From the NCBI GenBank assembly GCA_964461115.1, contig CAYWSX010000001.1, forward strand, positions 1 to 64,000: a DNA stretch of 64,000 bases, in the 5' to 3' direction. The notes under the pieces were generated by a model. The model did no database searches, had not been told where the DNA came from, and saw nothing but the letters and a program-made list of their open reading frames with translations. The position numbers and the translations under genes are program-made. This stretch comes from RGIG2134 sp964461115 (GTDB lineage: Bacteria; Cyanobacteriota; Vampirovibrionia; Gastranaerophilales; Gastranaerophilaceae). Shown here in pieces: positions 1 through 9,900 of the stretch (position 1 is its first letter; every line of letters begins with the position of its first letter).

Positions 1-123
1 CTCAACTCAAACTAACTGGCTGCATCCGGCAAACTACGGCTCATTCTTCGCCTTGTTTGTCGTAGGATTACGAACCCACTGATAAGGCTTCGCCTTATGT
101 GCCTTCGTTCCCGCTTTCTCCAT
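1..123. other. Intergenic edge sequence with one hairpin
   Basis: No gene is supported here. The stretch lies downstream of the reverse-strand tRNA-Ser terminator. It holds a perfect 7-bp hairpin with a 3-nt loop (ATAAGGC TTC GCCTTAT, about 82-98). Its GCGAAGC-like wording recalls the structured intergenic units around tmRNA. A 29-codon reverse ORF crosses it but has no supporting signal. Confidence 0.4.
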
Positions 124-155
124 AAAAAAAACAGGCTGTTAGCCTGTTCTTTTTA
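124..155 (-). terminator. Terminator of tRNA-Ser
   Basis: A 7-bp perfect stem (ACAGGCT/AGCCTGT, 131-147) with a 3-nt loop is followed on the reverse strand by a run of eight T. It starts just past the CCA end of tRNA-Ser. Confidence 0.85.
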
Positions 156-245
156 TGGAGGAGGAGGTGGGATTCGAACCCACGGTACGCTCGCACGTAC
201 GACAGTTTTCAAGACTGCTCCAATCAACCGCTCTGGCACTCCTCC
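156..245 (-). tRNA. tRNA-Ser (anticodon UGA)
   Basis: Read on the reverse strand, this is a 90-nt class II tRNA. It has a GGAGGAG/CTCCTCC acceptor stem, a CAGTC-TTGAAAA anticodon region giving UGA, a long variable arm (GTACGTGCGAGCGTAC hairpin), a GTTCGAATC T-loop and an encoded CCA. The long variable arm is diagnostic for Ser, Leu or Tyr, and the anticodon settles Ser. The discriminator base reads as U, not the more usual G. A rho-independent terminator follows directly. Confidence 0.95.
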
Positions 246-363
246 GAGAGCTTCCGAACCCATCGCGCTACATAAATCCGCGACACTGTTTCGTTTGGAC
301 AATTACTATAATATTAAGAATATAAAAATTTGTAAAGGGGGTCAGCGCATATTTACAAAAAAT

Positions 364-1404
364 TTACGATAATTTATCCAAAAATGCCTTTGCCGCAGAT
401 TCAGGAGTATCTGAATTCTGAATTGCACGCACAACCGCTGCCCGAACAGCACCGTTTTCAAGCACCTCATCAATATTTTCCAAATCTATTCCCCCGATTG
501 CGTAAAAAGGTATGTTAATATTGTCCGACGCCCACTTTACATACTCAAGCCCGACAGGAATGCGTCCCTGTTTCGTCGGAGTGGCGAAAACCGGCCCTAC
601 ACCGATATAATCGGCACCATCATCAACTGCCTTCAAAGCCTGTTCCGGAGCATGGGTCGAAACACCTATAATTTTTGCTTCACCAAGAATTTCTCTTACA
701 TACTTAATATCCACATCATCCTGCCCGATGTGAACGCCGTCTGCATCAACGATTTGAACAATATCAACCCTGTCATTCACGATAAAAAGAGCGTTATAAT
801 GCGCTGTGAGCTCGCGAATGCGTTTTGCAAGCTCCACGATTCGTTTTGCAGAAGAATTTTTCTCACGGAGCTGTACAATTTGCACCCCGCCTTTTAGAGC
901 CGCCGCCACAGCGTCAATAAAAGCGTTGTCGTCCTCAAATTTATCAGAATTAGTTACAAGATAAAGCTTTTTATCCTGGAGTCTGTATTTATTAATATTC
1001 ATCATAAGCCTTTCGTACAAAGTTTTTTCAAGTTCATAGCTATCATATCTTGCGCGCTCAAAAACAGCCAAATCATATCCGCAAACAGGTGCATATTCTG
1101 CAAGTACACGCAGAGCCTGCTGAAGCCGCTTAATATTCGCCCTGAACACATTCATAATATCGTTTCGCTTAGAAGGATTTTCAATATTAACGCCGACATC
1201 GCCTTGTGTGTCACGAGATTTCAAAAGTTTCTCATAATCCTTGTCACACAGGGTACAGATTGAGTGGCGAATTTTCTTCAACTGCGCTGACAAAGAGCCG
1301 TCATCAAGGTAAAATCGCGCTATCTCTTCCAGCACCCTCAATGCCTCAGTTGCTCTATTTAAATTTGCGTCTAATATTCTTTCCATAAAATAATTATTAC
1401 TCAA
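364..1404 (-). CDS. thiE: Thiamine-phosphate synthase with N-terminal extension
   Basis: The 346-aa protein joins hydroxymethylpyrimidine diphosphate and thiazole phosphate to make thiamine phosphate. Residues ~145-346 form the TIM-barrel ThiE domain, with VQLREK (diphosphate binding), FIVNDRVDI, DGVHIGQDD, IIGVSTH, DYIGVGPVFATPTK and FYAIGGI. Residues 1-130 are an extra helical domain (ANLNRATEALRVLEE) of the type carried by cyanobacterial ThiE; its function is not established. The start is TTG, chosen because GAGG lies 5 nt upstream; an internal ATG six codons later has no such site. No TPP-riboswitch-like leader was seen in the 120 nt upstream. It is transcribed divergently from the sigma-factor gene. 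Confidence 0.93.
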   Translation of the reverse strand: MSNNYFMERILDANLNRATEALRVLEEIARFYLDDGSLSAQLKKIRHSICTLCDKDYEKLLKSRDTQGDVGVNIENPSKRNDIMNVFRANIKRLQQALRVLAEYAPVCGYDLAVFERARYDSYELEKTLYERLMMNINKYRLQDKKLYLVTNSDKFEDDNAFIDAVAAALKGGVQIVQLREKNSSAKRIVELAKRIRELTAHYNALFIVNDRVDIVQIVDADGVHIGQDDVDIKYVREILGEAKIIGVSTHAPEQALKAVDDGADYIGVGPVFATPTKQGRIPVGLEYVKWASDNINIPFYAIGGIDLENIDEVLENGAVRAAVVRAIQNSDTPESAAKAFLDKLS

Positions 1405-1524
1405 AAATACCTCAGTTGCTAATTCAATTCCGGAGTAAGAATATAATAGCCCGATTTGGTTATATTTAAAGGCGACGACGGCTATAAGGCTTAATATTAT
1501 GCTTAGTGTATAAATTGGAGCCGT

Positions 1525-2133
1525 ATGCGTAATTTACTAAGACAGAACCACAAAAACTTATCGAGAGAAGAACTCATTATCCTTGCGCAGCAGGATAATT
1601 ACAATGCTCTGGAAGAACTCATAAGGCGAGAGCAGAAAAATGCTTATGCCTCATTTTATTATCTTGATCCGCAAAAAGAAGACATAGCAGACCTCACCCA
1701 GGAAGCACTTTTCCGAATGGCAAAGAACATAAAAAAGCTGAGAGAGCCGAAAAAGTTTCAGGGCTGGTTTAATCAAATAATTACCAACCTTTTTTACGAT
1801 GAAATGCGCAAAAAATACAAAAAGCCACCGACAATATCCATAGACGAAGATACTTCGGAAAATTCGAACATTGTTAGCATAATGGACATAAAAGACAGAA
1901 AAAAAATACCTGCCGAAAACAGCCTCGCAAGTGAATTAAACAGCAAAATCATATCAGCGATTCACACTCTGCCTGAGCCGTTTCGGGTCGTAATAGTATT
2001 GAGAGAATTGCAGGGTTTGAGTTATGAGGAAATCGCGGACATAACTCAAACCTCTGTCGGCACCATAAAATCAAGAATAGCAAGAGCCCGCACAAAACTT
2101 CAGGACAACCTCAGACCATACCTTATACAATAG
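1525..2133 (+). CDS. ECF-type RNA polymerase sigma factor
   Basis: The 202-aa protein is a group 4 sigma factor. Region 2 spans about residues 30-105 (DLTQEALFRMAKN, FQGWFNQIITNLFYDEMRKK). A linker rich in charged residues follows, then region 4 at about 140-195 (LPEPFRVVIVLRE, LSYEEIADITQTSVGTIKSR), the helix-turn-helix that reads the -35 box. GGAG lies a few bases before the ATG. The next gene, 11 nt downstream, is a zinc-finger anti-sigma factor. The two therefore form a standard sigma/anti-sigma operon, probably autoregulated and released by an envelope signal that the sequence does not reveal. Confidence 0.92.
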   Translation: MRNLLRQNHKNLSREELIILAQQDNYNALEELIRREQKNAYASFYYLDPQKEDIADLTQEALFRMAKNIKKLREPKKFQGWFNQIITNLFYDEMRKKYKKPPTISIDEDTSENSNIVSIMDIKDRKKIPAENSLASELNSKIISAIHTLPEPFRVVIVLRELQGLSYEEIADITQTSVGTIKSRIARARTKLQDNLRPYLIQ

Positions 2134-2144
2134 GAGCAAATCAT

Positions 2145-2795
2145 ATGACTTCAAGCGTAACATGCCAAAAAGTAACTTCCCTGTTATCAATGTATATTGA
2201 CAACAAGCTGGACTATGATTTGCACGAGTTTGTCAGACGACATCTCGAAATCTGCCCTGAGTGCCACAAAAAATATGTAATGCTGAAACAACTTTTGGCA
2301 GAGCTTAGAAATGCCTACAAAGATTTGATTCAAGACACCGAAGCCCACGAAAAAAAGCAGATTTTTAACATAAAAGAATACGAAAAATTTCATGACAACC
2401 TTTCTGCCTATTTCGACAACGAACTACCCTTAAATGAAAGCGTCAACATAAAAAAATACATGATAAAGTTCCCAAACGCACGCAAAGATTTAGAAGAAAT
2501 GTACAATCTCCACAAAATTATTTCAAACTCCGTTGTCTGCGTCAAAAAAAACTTTAACAAGGACTACTCAAAGACAATATGCTACGAGCTGCAAGGAATC
2601 GACCCCTCAAATAAAAAAGCTGCATACATAAAAATCGCGTCATTCGCGGGGATTATAATAATCCTTGCCGCGTTGTTCTTGACAACCCTTCCTGTCGGCA
2701 AAACAGTCATAGACAAAGGCGTAAACTTTCTAAAACATACAATTTACGTACAAAAAACAGTAAATCAGGAACTTGCACTGGATTTGATAAATTAA
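2145..2795 (+). CDS. Membrane anti-sigma factor with zinc-binding domain
   Basis: The 216-aa protein should hold the upstream sigma factor inactive at the inner membrane. The N-terminus carries a zf-HC2/ZAS motif: C7, H33, C37 and C40 (HLEICPEC). Residues ~85-125 (NLSAYFDNELPLNESVNIKK) look like a second copy of the same fold that has lost its cysteines. One transmembrane segment lies at about 162-184 (IASFAGIIIILAALFLTT), leaving a short outside tail of ~30 residues. AGGAG precedes the ATG. The gene ends overlapping by 4 nt with the convergent ABC transporter gene. Confidence 0.88.
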   Translation: MTSSVTCQKVTSLLSMYIDNKLDYDLHEFVRRHLEICPECHKKYVMLKQLLAELRNAYKDLIQDTEAHEKKQIFNIKEYEKFHDNLSAYFDNELPLNESVNIKKYMIKFPNARKDLEEMYNLHKIISNSVVCVKKNFNKDYSKTICYELQGIDPSNKKAAYIKIASFAGIIIILAALFLTTLPVGKTVIDKGVNFLKHTIYVQKTVNQELALDLIN

Positions 2796-4564
2796 TTTTT
2801 AACAGCCGAAAGACTCAAAATATTTTGAAAATCAGCGTCATTTACGGATAATTCCTCAAACGTTCCCGACAAAACCTCATTTTTAGATTTAAAATACAGA
2901 ATTCTGTCGCAATTTTTCAGCGTCGAAAGCCTGTGCGCAATTGCTATAATCGTTTTTGAGCCTTTTAATTGACTAAGACACTCGGTAATTTTATTTTCAG
3001 TCTCAACATCAAGCGCCGAAGTGATTTCATCCAAAAATAGAATCTCAGGCTCTTTGTAAAGCGCGCGCGCAATACCTATCCGCTGTTTCTGCCCTTGAGA
3101 GAGGCTCTGCATATCACTAAGCTTAGTTTGTACACCATCTTGAAGCTTCGAAACATACTCTTGAAGCTGAGCCGTCCGAATAACCTCATTTATCTTGTCA
3201 TAGTCGATATTTTCCTTCTCCACACCAAACGCGATATTCTGCGCAATTGTGAGAGGGAGCGTCGTAATCTCCTGCGGAACATATCCGATTGAATTCAGCC
3301 ATTTTTTTGAGTTTTCCGCCGTCAAAACTCCACCATCCACAAGAATTTCACCCCTGACCGAAAGCAGCCCCATCAGCACATCCATAAATGTGGTTTTTCC
3401 GACGCCTGACACGCCGATTATGCCGACAAACTCTCCCTTTTGTATGTTTATGTTCAGACCTTCCAAAACATTCTCGTTTTCATACGCAAACGAAACATTG
3501 TTGAGCGAAACAGAATTTTCAAGGTTAAATCTGCCATCTTCATCAGACTCCTGCTCATTCATTTCACCGTATTTTTCATAAGCACAGAAAAGCTCTGCCA
3601 CGGCAGGTTTGTTTGCATTAATAAAATTCATATGCATCTGTATTTTGTTAACCAAAGGCGCCATTCTGAACACAGCCGCCGCAAGCATTCCAAAAGACGC
3701 AATAATAGCCTCAGAAGAGCCATGCGCCATAGAAACGACACCGTAGGACATAATCAGCACCGCAAAAATTATACAAATCTCAACAATATTCTGCGGAATT
3801 GCGTTGTAAAAATCAAACACCGTTTCTATATCCGCAGTTTTCTTCATGAATTTTTTATATGCATTGAAAAAGTAATTTTCGCGTCCAAAAATCTTTATAT
3901 CCTTGATATTTCTTATTGCCGACAAGATACTTTGATTACCCGCGTTCATCAATTCGATTTTTTCAACTGTAAGCGCACGACCTTTTGTTTTAAAGAATCG
4001 ATTTTGCGCCCAGCCGGCTGCAGCGAAAAAAGCACAAGTTAAAAGCGCCCAGACATTGAATTTCCACACCAAAAACGCAAAAATCACCGCAAGTATCAGC
4101 GCACTCGACGCCAAATTCAAAACCCGCGACACAAAATTGTTGAACGCCAGCGAACACAACTGCCAAACCTGAAAAATCGAATATCTGGCGTCCAAATGAA
4201 GTTTACTTTCATAGGTGGAGTACAAATATTTTTTAAAAAAGTACAAATTCAAATCAGCGAGCCAGTTTTTCAAAATTTTCGTCTGATAGTAAGTATTTGC
4301 AATCATAAAGAGGTTTTTGAGTACAAAAGCACCGACTATTCCGACCGTCAGAACTATAATCGTATTTTCGCCAAAAGTTCCCAAATAAGGCAAATTTAGA
4401 GCTTTTTCAGGCGACAAAATTAAAATTATTAGCGGAAAAATAAGCGCAATTCCCAAAAACTCCAACATTCCGGCAAAAAACGACATAAAAAATAAAAGTG
4501 CGAGCCTTGTCTCGTAACCTTTTGAAAACAGTTTCAAGAATTTTGCAAAATATGCCGTAAACAT
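2792..4564 (-). CDS. ABC exporter, fused permease and ATPase
   Basis: The 590-aa half-transporter has an N-terminal membrane domain of about six helices (residues ~20-320, starting FFMSFFAGMLEFLGIALIFP) and a C-terminal nucleotide-binding domain. The latter has Walker A GVSGVGKTT, Q-loop YVPQE, signature LSQGQKQRIGIARAL, Walker B EILFLDEITSALD and H-loop AIAHRLS. The layout is that of MsbA/PglK-type exporters that flip lipids or lipid-linked sugars as homodimers. The substrate cannot be read from sequence. It lies 5 nt downstream of a helical-repeat gene, so the two are probably one operon. Confidence 0.9.
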   Translation of the reverse strand: MFTAYFAKFLKLFSKGYETRLALLFFMSFFAGMLEFLGIALIFPLIILILSPEKALNLPYLGTFGENTIIVLTVGIVGAFVLKNLFMIANTYYQTKILKNWLADLNLYFFKKYLYSTYESKLHLDARYSIFQVWQLCSLAFNNFVSRVLNLASSALILAVIFAFLVWKFNVWALLTCAFFAAAGWAQNRFFKTKGRALTVEKIELMNAGNQSILSAIRNIKDIKIFGRENYFFNAYKKFMKKTADIETVFDFYNAIPQNIVEICIIFAVLIMSYGVVSMAHGSSEAIIASFGMLAAAVFRMAPLVNKIQMHMNFINANKPAVAELFCAYEKYGEMNEQESDEDGRFNLENSVSLNNVSFAYENENVLEGLNINIQKGEFVGIIGVSGVGKTTFMDVLMGLLSVRGEILVDGGVLTAENSKKWLNSIGYVPQEITTLPLTIAQNIAFGVEKENIDYDKINEVIRTAQLQEYVSKLQDGVQTKLSDMQSLSQGQKQRIGIARALYKEPEILFLDEITSALDVETENKITECLSQLKGSKTIIAIAHRLSTLKNCDRILYFKSKNEVLSGTFEELSVNDADFQNILSLSAVKN

Positions 4565-4569
4565 TTACT

Positions 4570-5274
4570 CTATACCCCGTCTATCCAGCGTCTTACATAA
4601 AAATTTACATCTTTTTCCAATTCGAAAAAAGTTTCTGAGAAAATTTCTCTTGTTTTTTGCGAGTACGTAATTATTTTAGCAGTTTTTTCATTGATAGTAT
4701 AGTCATTGTAGGAAGTTGCACGCGCCAAAAGCAGTTTCAGCCGAGCCAAATCAAAATCGTCCGACATAATTGCACCAACCGCCTCAAGCGTCCAGTACAA
4801 ATTAAAAAGCCTTACCGTCAAAAAATTCTTCTGCTCAATATCGGGGCTGTCTATTCTGGAATAAATATTTTCAACTTTTTCCGCAAGCAATTCAAACAGC
4901 GCCGATTGGTTTTGAAGTTTCGGCAAAAAATCCACAATAAGACGGCAGATATTTGGATTTACATCGCACACAGCGTCACAAAATTTCGAATAGTACTTTG
5001 TTTTGTCAAAAATAGCTCCTGCACCTTCCGTAAAAAACTCATGAAGTTTGATAGCGCAGGCCTCGCGTATAGGTCCGTCCTGATTAGTAAGATGAAAAAG
5101 CAAAAGTTCGGCTTCATCATCATTTTGAACATGTTCAAGCTGCAAAATCCCGATTTGCTTTTCCACATCGTCCCCGCGGCGCAAAATCCCAAAAATCTCC
5201 TGATTTGACTGCTTTTTCAGGCACAATTCAAATGCTTTTTCAAATATTTCCTTATCCAAAGTAACTACTTTCAT
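4570..5274 (-). CDS. Hypothetical helical (HEAT-like) repeat protein
   Basis: The 234-aa soluble protein has no recognised family. It consists of alternating amphipathic helices with spacing like HEAT/ARM repeats (for example EKQIGILQLEHVQNDDEAELLLFHL, then IREACAIKLHEFF). No signal peptide or membrane segment is seen. It is the upstream member of a two-gene unit with the ABC exporter (5 nt apart), which suggests a scaffold or accessory role, but that is inference from position only. Confidence 0.65.
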   Translation of the reverse strand: MKVVTLDKEIFEKAFELCLKKQSNQEIFGILRRGDDVEKQIGILQLEHVQNDDEAELLLFHLTNQDGPIREACAIKLHEFFTEGAGAIFDKTKYYSKFCDAVCDVNPNICRLIVDFLPKLQNQSALFELLAEKVENIYSRIDSPDIEQKNFLTVRLFNLYWTLEAVGAIMSDDFDLARLKLLLARATSYNDYTINEKTAKIITYSQKTREIFSETFFELEKDVNFYVRRWIDGV

Positions 5275-5388
5275 AAAATAAATATAGCATAATCGGGTAT
5301 TAAAAATCTCTCAAAATAGTTTTAATATAGGATATGCACAGAGAGAGAATTCATTAATAATAAGTTTATTAAACAAAAGGAGCACAAA

Positions 5389-5562
5389 GTGAGAGAAATA
5401 CTTGATTTTTTCAAAGATATCTTTATGATTAAAAGAGAAGCACGTCTAAACATAGGGCTTTCACAGTTCAAGATTCGCCAGCGAGAGATTATACAGCCGA
5501 AAGTTGAACCTAAAAAGAAAAAAGAACTGAAATTGTCAGATTTGATGCGCGGAGCAAATTAA
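5389..5562 (+). CDS. Small basic hypothetical protein, 57 aa
   Basis: GTG start with AAAGGAG 5 nt upstream; the frame runs 57 codons to TAA and ends 20 nt before aroQ. The product begins MREILDFFKDIFMIKREAR and ends LKLSDLMRGAN, with a Lys-rich middle (KPKKKKEL-like). There are no membrane segments or cysteines. The ribosome-binding site and tight spacing to aroQ support a real gene. Function unknown; it could be a small nucleic-acid-binding or accessory protein co-transcribed with aroQ. Confidence 0.6.
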   Translation: MREILDFFKDIFMIKREARLNIGLSQFKIRQREIIQPKVEPKKKKELKLSDLMRGAN

Positions 5563-5582
5563 AACACAAAAGAAGGCGGAAG

Positions 5583-6029
5583 ATGAAATTACTTATAATC
5601 CACGGTCCAAACCTCAATATGCTTGGGGTTAGAGAGCCGGAACAATACGGTAAAGAGAGTTTTGAAGAGATAAACAAAATGCTTTACGCATACGGCTTCA
5701 AAATCAACGTGGAGCTGGAAATTTTCCAGAATAATTCAGAAGGCGCCATTGTGGACAAAATCCAGTCCGCCCTAAACAGCTTCGACGGCATAATTATAAA
5801 CCCTGCGGCGTATACACACACCAGCGTTGCAATTCGCGACGCAATTTCTGCCGTATCCGTGCCAGCTATCGAAGTTCATCTCTCGAATATCCACGGACGT
5901 GAAGAATTCCGCCAAAAATCTTTTGTTGCACCTGTTTGTATCGGACAAATCGTAGGATTCCGCTCCAACAGTTACAAACTGGCTATCGACGCGATGAAAA
6001 ACTACCTCGATACTAAAAATGAAGCGTAG
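5583..6029 (+). CDS. aroQ: 3-dehydroquinate dehydratase, type II
   Basis: The 148-aa enzyme dehydrates 3-dehydroquinate to 3-dehydroshikimate in the shikimate pathway. It shows the type II signature near the N-terminus (IIHGPNLNMLGVREPEQYG, with the catalytic Tyr in the flexible loop), NPAAYTHTSVAIRDA, and EVHLSNIHGREEFR with the catalytic His. Length is typical of the dodecameric flavodoxin-like enzyme. AAGGCGG precedes the ATG. The 3' end overlaps the next gene by 11 nt, implying translational coupling. Confidence 0.96.
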   Translation: MKLLIIHGPNLNMLGVREPEQYGKESFEEINKMLYAYGFKINVELEIFQNNSEGAIVDKIQSALNSFDGIIINPAAYTHTSVAIRDAISAVSVPAIEVHLSNIHGREEFRQKSFVAPVCIGQIVGFRSNSYKLAIDAMKNYLDTKNEA

Positions 6030-6507
6030 TAGGTTTTTATCATTATTTCTTGCGCTTTTTTGCTGTGCAAATTCTGTGTTTGCAGACAGCTATGACAGGC
6101 TAAAGTCTGTTTTGCTTTCTAATTTTCCGCCTACATTTGAAGGAAAGACTCTTCATCCGCGAACACGAGAACTCGGGCTTGCGATAATTAACCAAATCAT
6201 TGAAGATATGCGAACAGTAGGGTTTTCAGAGGCGAATGCGCGCTGGCTGCATGCAACCGACTATGTTTTATACGATTCCAACACCAGCCGTAAAATCGGA
6301 AACACTGCCTGGATTGTGTACAAAAGTGAAGACGACAAAGTCATCGGCACCTACATGATGAACTGTGAAAATCCCGCAAACAACCGCCTAATGCACACGT
6401 CATACCATATTTCAGGCGGCACATACAAAATCAAAGAAAAAATCGAAAAAGAAGCCTTTTCACAAATAGTTTGCAAAGAGCCTTCACGCTCAATTCAAAG
6501 GTTTTAA
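6019..6507 (+). CDS. Hypothetical secreted protein
   Basis: The 162-aa protein has a clear signal peptide (FLSLFLALFCCANSVFADS, cleavage probably after FA). The mature part is about 140 residues, mixed alpha/beta, with two cysteines (NCENPA and IVCKEP) that could form a disulfide outside the cytoplasm. It starts inside aroQ, so it is probably translated by coupling to it. I do not recognise the family, and the link to the shikimate pathway is probably only positional. Confidence 0.65.
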   Translation: MKRSRFLSLFLALFCCANSVFADSYDRLKSVLLSNFPPTFEGKTLHPRTRELGLAIINQIIEDMRTVGFSEANARWLHATDYVLYDSNTSRKIGNTAWIVYKSEDDKVIGTYMMNCENPANNRLMHTSYHISGGTYKIKEKIEKEAFSQIVCKEPSRSIQRF

Positions 6508-6509
6508 AA

Positions 6510-6851
6510 CTATGTCCAGTAATTTAAAACATGTCTAACTGCAGCAGCAATTGATTCTTCAATTTGCGGAGTCATTACTCTATGGTCATTATTTATTTTA
6601 AGTTCATACAGACCAATTTTCTCTACTGCTCCATCTGTATTCTTCCACGTCCGATCATTTTCAACCGGGCGAATCATTTTTATACGCCTAAGGATTCTTA
6701 CCGTATTAGTTTCCTCACCCACAGACGCAAGAGCTTTTCTTAATTTCTCAGGATAGAATACACCTAATTCTTCCAAACTTCTTTTGCCATTCAATAACTT
6801 TGCACCAAATGCAGGTCTCGAACAATCATTTTTTACAGAATTTACTCTCAT
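6510..6851 (-). CDS. Small hypothetical protein with N-terminal PAFG motif
   Basis: The 113-aa protein begins MRVNSVKNDCSRPAFGAKLL. It is one of six proteins in the window sharing the N-terminal P/V-x-F-G/K motif. The rest is charged, with no membrane segment or recognised domain (middle: TVRILRRIKMIRPVEND). GGAGAG lies upstream of the ATG. It is convergent with the secreted-protein gene, leaving 2 nt between them. Function unknown. Confidence 0.6.
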   Translation of the reverse strand: MRVNSVKNDCSRPAFGAKLLNGKRSLEELGVFYPEKLRKALASVGEETNTVRILRRIKMIRPVENDRTWKNTDGAVEKIGLYELKINNDHRVMTPQIEESIAAAVRHVLNYWT

Positions 6852-6938
6852 TTGCTCTCTCCTAAATACTACTTTTACCTAAAAATCAAACAAAAATCTT
6901 TTTGCTAGTAAAGTTTTAAAAAATTACAAAAGTATACT

Positions 6939-9900
6939 TTACACCAGCGAGATTTTCTTCAACTGCGCGAACGTCAAAAGCGCCTGATACTCTTTCTTTT
7001 CCTCTTCAACTATATTTAAAAGTCCAAGGCGGGAAGCAAGCGTAATCGCTTTTTCATATAACTTTTTCGCCGAAACAAGCGGCGACGAACCGTTATCGTT
7101 ACCTGATTTAAACATCTCAATATGATATTTTGCATAGAAATCATAAAGCATTATGTTCAAATACTCCAGGTTGAATTTTTTTGTAATCAAAAGAGATTTT
7201 TCTGTATACATTTTAGCCGCGTCAAAGTCGCCTTTCAACATATAAATCTCCGCAATCAAACGCTCGTATAGAACCTGGAAGTAATACGAATTTATGCGCG
7301 GATTTTTCGCAACATCCAAAGCATTCATCGCAACCTCAAGCGCCTTGTCGTTGTCCGAAACCTTCAAACACAAATCCGCAATCAAGAACCACGTCAAAAG
7401 CGCGCCTACCGCAATTCGCTCCTTCGCAAAATATGTAATCTGGTCGTTATAAATCTCAAAAGCTTTTGAAAAATCGCCTTCGTTTTCAAATATCTTACCC
7501 AAGGCTGATTTTAAGAGATTTTTACCCATAAAATCACCCGAATTGTTTGCAAACGTCACCGCTTCAAACAAATAGTTTTTCATATTGGAAAAATCTTTTT
7601 TGAACATACGATTTTGAACTTGCAGCAGATTTACACGGCAGATAAATTCATTACTCAAAGGTTCTGTAGCGGCAGCAGAAGCAATGTCTTCGATTAAACG
7701 TTCCGAGGCAGCAACTTCGCCTTTCATTGTTGCCGCAAAAGCCTTTGCGTAGAGCAATTTGATTTTAAACTCACCTAAATCCTCAACATGCGTTGAAAGC
7801 GCGTCTTCAATTGTCGCAATAACATCATAAACCTTATTGTTACCCTGTAAAATCAGCGCGTCACACAATATTAGATTTGTTTCCAGCCAAGTTTCAAAAA
7901 TCTTCGAAATCGGGAGATTATAAACCGTATAGTTCTGAGAAAGCGCGTCTTCAATCGGAGGATTAACATCATTTTCAATTACGTTAACCAAGTGCTCAAA
8001 GCTACCCAGATAAAGCATAGTCTTGAGTTTACGCGTCGTAATCAATGCAATTTCAAGCTTATATTTCTGCGGGTCGAGCAATTTTATCACGTTATCCACA
8101 ATTTCAATAACCGCATTGTAGTTTCCTGCGCTGTTTGCTGCCAGTATAGCGTTTGAGGAGATATCAATAAAATCAACATCGTCCTTTTTCTCTAAATCAA
8201 TACTCAAAATCGTAGTCAGGAAATTAAGCGCTACTTCAGGCTCAGTGGTGCACAAAAGGCGTCCGAGACGGAGTTTTATATTAGTGTCAATTAAGGATTT
8301 ATTTTCAGGCGAAATTTCATCAAGAAGTTTCAAGCACTGTTTTTGCGCGAGCACATATAGCCCGACATCGCCTATATATGCAGTCCTCGAGACAACAAAA
8401 GTCCAATGTTGAAATGCCTTTTCAGAGTTTTTGGCATTTTGCGCCATAAGCGGTCTGTACGCAGGGTTTGTGAGTCGAAGCGTTTCAATTACATTCAAAA
8501 ACTCCTCTGCACATTGCGCAAAAAGCTCATCTTGTTTTACGTAATCAAATAAATACTTCCACATCGCGGTGTTTTGGAATTTATACCACTCATTCCCGTA
8601 AGGCTTAATAAACGCCATACCGCCAAGATACTGAACAAGCTCATCCAGTGCGGGCTGCTCTAGGCTCATGACAGCCTGAAGCATAACAATATTAAATTTC
8701 ACGCCAAGCATTGAGATATAAATCAAAGCTCGATAAACCTGAGGAAATTCAACTTTAATCTTGTCCAAACGCTTGCTTACAACAGCCGAAATCTCCGAAG
8801 GCGGAGTAAAAGTTTTTTCATCGGCAAGACAAGTCAGGTTTGTGCCGTCGAAGTTAAAAATACCGTTTTCATTCATATACAAAAGGATTTGCCCGATATA
8901 TGAAGGCGAACCTTGCGATGTTTCAATGATTTTGTCTAAAAGCCCCTGAGGCATGGGCTCAAATCCGTTTAAAATATTTTTTATCAGCACGGCGGAATTT
9001 TCTTTGTTCAACGCGCCCATAAAGAATTTTTCACATTTTTCCGCAGGCATTTGCGTAAGCTGTAAGAATGCATCCACGTTTTTTTGAGTCTGTGAAATCA
9101 CAAAAAGCTTGAAATTTTCATCAATACAACCATCTTTATACAACTCAACAAGGAGTTCAAAAGACGCAGCATCAATAAGCTCCAAATCGTCTATCGTTAA
9201 GACACACTCCCCTCGGGATTTAACAGAAAATAATATTTTTTTGATGATACTCTTGATTTTTTCTTTATTATGCAAAATTTCTTCGTAGTAAGAAGATTTT
9301 GACGGGTAAAGGAAATTAAACACCTCGCTTGCATCACTTGATGTCAGCCCAAAATTCTTTTCAAGCAGTTTTGTAATTTCCGCTTCATTTTTATGCTCTT
9401 CCACATAATAATTCGGCAGCCCGGAGGACATCAAAAGCAAATCCTGAAAAAGTCCGAACGGAGAAAGCTGCGTGACAGGAGTCGCCTCCATTGGAAGCAC
9501 AGTAATTTTGGCATTTACCAAATCCTGCGTTACAAAGCCAAGTACATAAGACTTTCCGCACCCTTCAGGCGCAGTCAATGAACAAATCACATGAGGTGAA
9601 TTCATCAACGAATTTACAACGAGATTTTTCACTTCCAGCTGCTCTTTTTCATCAACAGGAAGGACTTCTGGAACTTCTTGTGCCGAGAACTGTTTTTTTT
9701 CATTCTCCTCTGAATGAAATTCTTCTTTTTGAAGTGTATCAGGTTCCGGTACCGGCTGAGATTGAATTTTTGGTTCAGAATTAACCGGTGAAATTTGGAC
9801 AACTTCCTCGATGTCTGCCTGAGGAGTATTTTCTGCGAACAGAGAAGCGCCGCATTTTCTGCAATCAGTTGCTGACGGCAGATTGTAAGCATTACATGCC

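Noticed and set aside
1405..1524. TPP riboswitch upstream of thiE
   Set aside because: No CUGAGA core or the paired P1-P5 layout was found.
6922..6943. TTACA pair near the end of the zinc-ribbon ATPase gene
   Set aside because: Spacing is 15 bases and it lies at a 3' gene end.
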